Assembly (NCBI GenBank): GCA_019241305.1
Contig: JAFAXE010000136.1
Span: forward strand, 1 to 46,341
Source: Vulcanimicrobiota bacterium
GTDB lineage: Bacteria; Vulcanimicrobiota; Vulcanimicrobiia; Vulcanimicrobiales; Vulcanimicrobiaceae
DNA: 46,341 nt
Reading direction: 5' to 3'
Shown here: piece by piece, positions 43,001-46,341 of the stretch
Position numbering within the stretch: position 1 is the first letter of the stretch
How the letters are laid out: each line of letters begins with the position of its first letter
Position numbers and translations under genes: made by a program
Notes under the pieces: generated by a model
What the model was told of the DNA's origin: nothing
Seen by the model: only the letters and a program-made list of their open reading frames with translations
The model's database searches: none

Positions 43001-43300
43001 ACGTCACACTTTCTGCAGTGGCCGAAAAGGCCTCTCCCACGCGCAAAGTTTTTGCAAGTCGACCCCCTGGCGCGGATTTCGGAGCACCCCCATCCGAAAG
43101 ACGTCATGACGTTGTTGCGTTTGCAATCGCCGATAAAAGTCGTCGCCGGATTTCCGGTATCCAGCGACATGCCGACTTTATGCCGCCACGTTTTAGCGCA
43201 TCTTCGTTTGCACCGATATCGTTTACTTCAGAGTTTCTTCATTCGGCTCGCCTAGGCTTTGGAGCATCTTGCACGCGAATCCATACGGAGAACATCCCAC
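43001..43300. promoter_or_regulatory. Divergent intergenic region with 12-bp palindrome
   Basis: The 300 bases between prfB (minus) and the small exported-protein gene (plus) hold no convincing gene; one open frame in it has no good start or composition. ACGTCATGACGT at 43101-43112 is a perfect 12-bp palindrome about 100 bases upstream of prfB and could be an operator. I see no clear -35/-10 pair in either direction, but both genes should have promoters here. Confidence 0.4.
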
Positions 43301-43750
43301 ATGCAAATGAAACCCATGATGATCGCCGGCGCTGCCGCCATCGCCGTCATTGCTTCGGCAAGCCTGGCCATGGCACATGTCCCTAGCGCCAACACCATCA
43401 GAATGGTTGCCCCTCGATCATCGGTGAGCTTAACCGGTACGTATCCGGTGACGATCACACATACGGAATTCAATAACGGCACGGGGTGCCTGTCGCTGAA
43501 CGGCAATGGCAAGGGCGGCTCGGCTTCCCTCACCTTTGGCAGCCAGAGTTATCCGCTCGGCTCATTCATCGTCGTTGACGGCCTACTGGTGGTAACGATC
43601 ACCGAACCGCTGAGCGGCCAGAACGGCGCACTGATGTTCATGGCTCCCAGCAGCCACGGCAACATCGGCGACGGCGTCTTCGAGAATGTCGAAGGCGGCG
43701 CAAACGACGGCTCTGGAAACGTAGCCTTCGGCTCGAAGAACGGCTGCTGA
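43301..43750 (+). CDS. Exported protein of unknown function
   Basis: The 149-residue product has a signal peptide (MIAGAAAIAVIASASLAMAH) and a mature part rich in Gly, Ser, Asn and Thr, with beta-like stretches such as SLTGTYPVTITHTEFNNGTG and SFIVVDGLLVVTITEPLSG. Two cysteines are near residues 60 and 149. I recognise no family. ATG 43301 is supported by GGAG at good spacing; the frame starts earlier but without such support. It is the only plus-strand gene in this core cluster, and the next gene, a propeller, converges with it. Confidence 0.75.
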   Translation: MQMKPMMIAGAAAIAVIASASLAMAHVPSANTIRMVAPRSSVSLTGTYPVTITHTEFNNGTGCLSLNGNGKGGSASLTFGSQSYPLGSFIVVDGLLVVTITEPLSGQNGALMFMAPSSHGNIGDGVFENVEGGANDGSGNVAFGSKNGC

Positions 43751-43761
43751 CGGTCTCGCGA

Positions 43762-43785
43762 ACGGGCTCGCTACGGCGGGCCCGT
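43762..43785. terminator. Hairpin between convergent genes
   Basis: ACGGGC, a 12-base loop and GCCCGT form a 6-bp GC-rich stem between the ends of the exported-protein gene (43750) and the propeller gene (43795). The position fits a bidirectional terminator; there is no T-run. Confidence 0.4.
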
Positions 43786-43794
43786 CCGCAATTC

Positions 43795-45030
43795 TTAGCT
43801 TGGGAGTGACCAGGCGCAGACGTTCGTGCCGCTACATGCGCCGTAGACCACTCCGTTCACGACGATTGGCACGCCGTATGCGGCGGACGAACCAGAAGCA
43901 AGCCAGAGATACGCTCCGTTTGTCGCAGCAAGTGCGCCCGGTATGTTACCCGGTGAAGGTTCGAGTAACGAGTAGACAACGCCGTTTCCGATTGCTGCCT
44001 GATTGCCTCCGGCAGTCCACACTCGGACCCCCGAACCATGCCGGCCTCGGGCACGAGCCTTGTATGCGTACAGTTCGAAACTACAAGGCATGAAGACATC
44101 GTGGTACGCAAACGCCGGCAAGCCGTAGGAACCGCAACCGGAATTGCTCCACAAGACATCGCCGGTTTGGGCTGATAGAACTCCGAAGAAAGAACTGCCA
44201 GCGACGCCGACAAGGCCGTTTGCCGCACTCACGCCTTCAACGCTTCCACCGTTAAGGCTCCGGCTCCAGATGCCCCGACCGTCCTGTGCATTCAGGGCGA
44301 TGACCGATCCCTTATTACAGTCAACCCCTGCCAGCAATTCACCGTTGTGAATGGCGGGTGGGCTGCCGCCGTTGAGGGAGCAACCTCCGCTCTCGGCTTT
44401 CGACCAGACGACGCTACCGTCGGTCTCGTTCAGCGCGATATAGGCGCATGACGTGCCACACGCGCCGAAGTAGACATTGCCGCCGGCGACGGCTGGCGCC
44501 GTTTCGGCATAGCTGGTTGCTCCCGGTGCGGTGTAGCTCCAGACCAGCGCCCCCGTCGATGCGTTGAGCGCACACATACCTTGGTAGCCGCTGTTCGGCA
44601 GCGTGCAAACCGTGAACACCATACCGGAGTCGACGGCCGCGACGCTGCCGCTCGTGCTGTAGCCGCTTCCAGTCGGACGGCGCCAGAGGCGCGTTCCCGT
44701 CGACGCGTCGATGGCGAAAAGCGTGCCGTTGGCCGACGCCGCGTACAGGACGCCGTTATCATAAACGACGTTGCCCGCATTATTGCCCGAGCCGGTCGAG
44801 AACGACCACGCTTGCTGCAGCTGGGCGACATTGCTTGGGTTCAGAGTCGTTTCGAGCGGATTGAATCCGTCATGCGCGGCGTCGTAGCCGAGCTGCGGCC
44901 AGTTCGCTTGACGAAAGGTGTTCGGCCTGACACTTCGATGTGGTCGTTGCACCGAAGTACCGGATCCCGCTTGCACGCGCGGGCTTTGCGCTGCGCTGGT
45001 GAAGCTCGCCAAGAGCAACGCGACGAACAC
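43795..45030 (-). CDS. Secreted PQQ-like beta-propeller protein
   Basis: The 411-residue product starts with a hydrophobic signal (FVALLLASFTSAAQ) and then has about seven PQQ-repeat blades, for example LFAIDASTGTRLWRRPTGSG, MCALNASTGALVWSYTAPG, YIALNETDGSVVWSK and GVLSAQTGDVLWSNSGCG. Several blades carry Cys residues, suggesting disulphides. It starts at GTG 45030, eight bases after the secA stop. The signal peptide from that GTG has no basic residues; initiation at an upstream CTG in the same frame would add [10 protein letters not shown], with the usual positive charge, and would overlap secA. It is related to the propeller at 34790-36112. The role is unknown. Confidence 0.82.
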   Translation of the reverse strand: MFVALLLASFTSAAQSPRVQAGSGTSVQRPHRSVRPNTFRQANWPQLGYDAAHDGFNPLETTLNPSNVAQLQQAWSFSTGSGNNAGNVVYDNGVLYAASANGTLFAIDASTGTRLWRRPTGSGYSTSGSVAAVDSGMVFTVCTLPNSGYQGMCALNASTGALVWSYTAPGATSYAETAPAVAGGNVYFGACGTSCAYIALNETDGSVVWSKAESGGCSLNGGSPPAIHNGELLAGVDCNKGSVIALNAQDGRGIWSRSLNGGSVEGVSAANGLVGVAGSSFFGVLSAQTGDVLWSNSGCGSYGLPAFAYHDVFMPCSFELYAYKARARGRHGSGVRVWTAGGNQAAIGNGVVYSLLEPSPGNIPGALAATNGAYLWLASGSSAAYGVPIVVNGVVYGACSGTNVCAWSLPS

Positions 45031-45038
45031 GGCGTGCG

Positions 45039-46341
<1,303 letters not shown>

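Noticed and set aside
43052-43255. 67-codon plus-strand frame upstream of the exported protein
   Set aside because: No ribosome binding site, unlikely composition, and it lies where promoters for two genes must be.

Overview
The window is GC-rich (low 60s percent by eye), densely coded bacterial chromosome with no tRNA, rRNA, insertion sequence, prophage or CRISPR array that I can see. The housekeeping genes (ppdK, lhr, glycyl-tRNA synthetase, rlmN, prfB, secA) are bacterial. The many secreted beta-propeller proteins, PQQ-like and NHL-like repeats, lipoproteins and lineage-specific exported proteins resemble uncultured soil phyla such as Candidatus Eremiobacterota (WPS-2). That placement is an inference from gene content; no marker-gene tree was possible.

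Layout. 1-4606: an envelope locus with the 5' part of a DUF2079 membrane protein, two paralogous lipoproteins and a GT-C-like membrane protein. 4765-8562: pyruvate phosphate dikinase (minus) facing away from an ATP-dependent DNA ligase (plus). 8702-11396: a secreted phosphoesterase, a small unknown protein and an NHL-type secreted propeller. 11643-15783: a TPR-LuxR regulator, a 72-residue exported protein made of seven SISGGGPA repeats, and a DUF5916-type outer-membrane protein. 15885-18840: dodecin, an M61 peptidase with a PDZ domain, and a TMEM175-like channel. 18782-23613: an RND pump overlapping an MFS drug exporter, with no adaptor gene. 23725-29742: an exported protein of unknown function, then a tightly coupled SDR, six-hairpin glycosidase-like and DUF4432 operon, which meets an MFS gene tail to tail. 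29819-33961: Lhr helicase. 34237-36405: a secreted-repeat lipoprotein, a strong hairpin, a PQQ-like propeller and a 59-residue protein.

36421-46341 is a mostly minus-strand core cluster: secA (partial), a PQQ-like propeller, prfB, a family 2 glycosyltransferase, a family 4 uracil-DNA glycosylase, rlmN, an MmcQ/YjbR protein, glyS and a DUF4239 protein. Many joints overlap or lie within a few bases, so several of these genes are probably translationally coupled. prfB carries the classic +1 programmed frameshift (CTT TGA C), which decides its true start and reading. A small exported-protein gene and the propeller lie between secA and prfB, genes that are adjacent in many bacteria.

The most unusual element is the SISGGGPA protein. 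It has a perfect Shine-Dalgarno sequence, and its seven 24-bp repeats differ from one another almost only at synonymous positions, which suggests selection on the peptide. Two convergent gene pairs with long 3' coding overlaps (59 and 97 bp), the adaptor-less RND-MFS pair and the uncharacterised glycoside operon are also worth attention.
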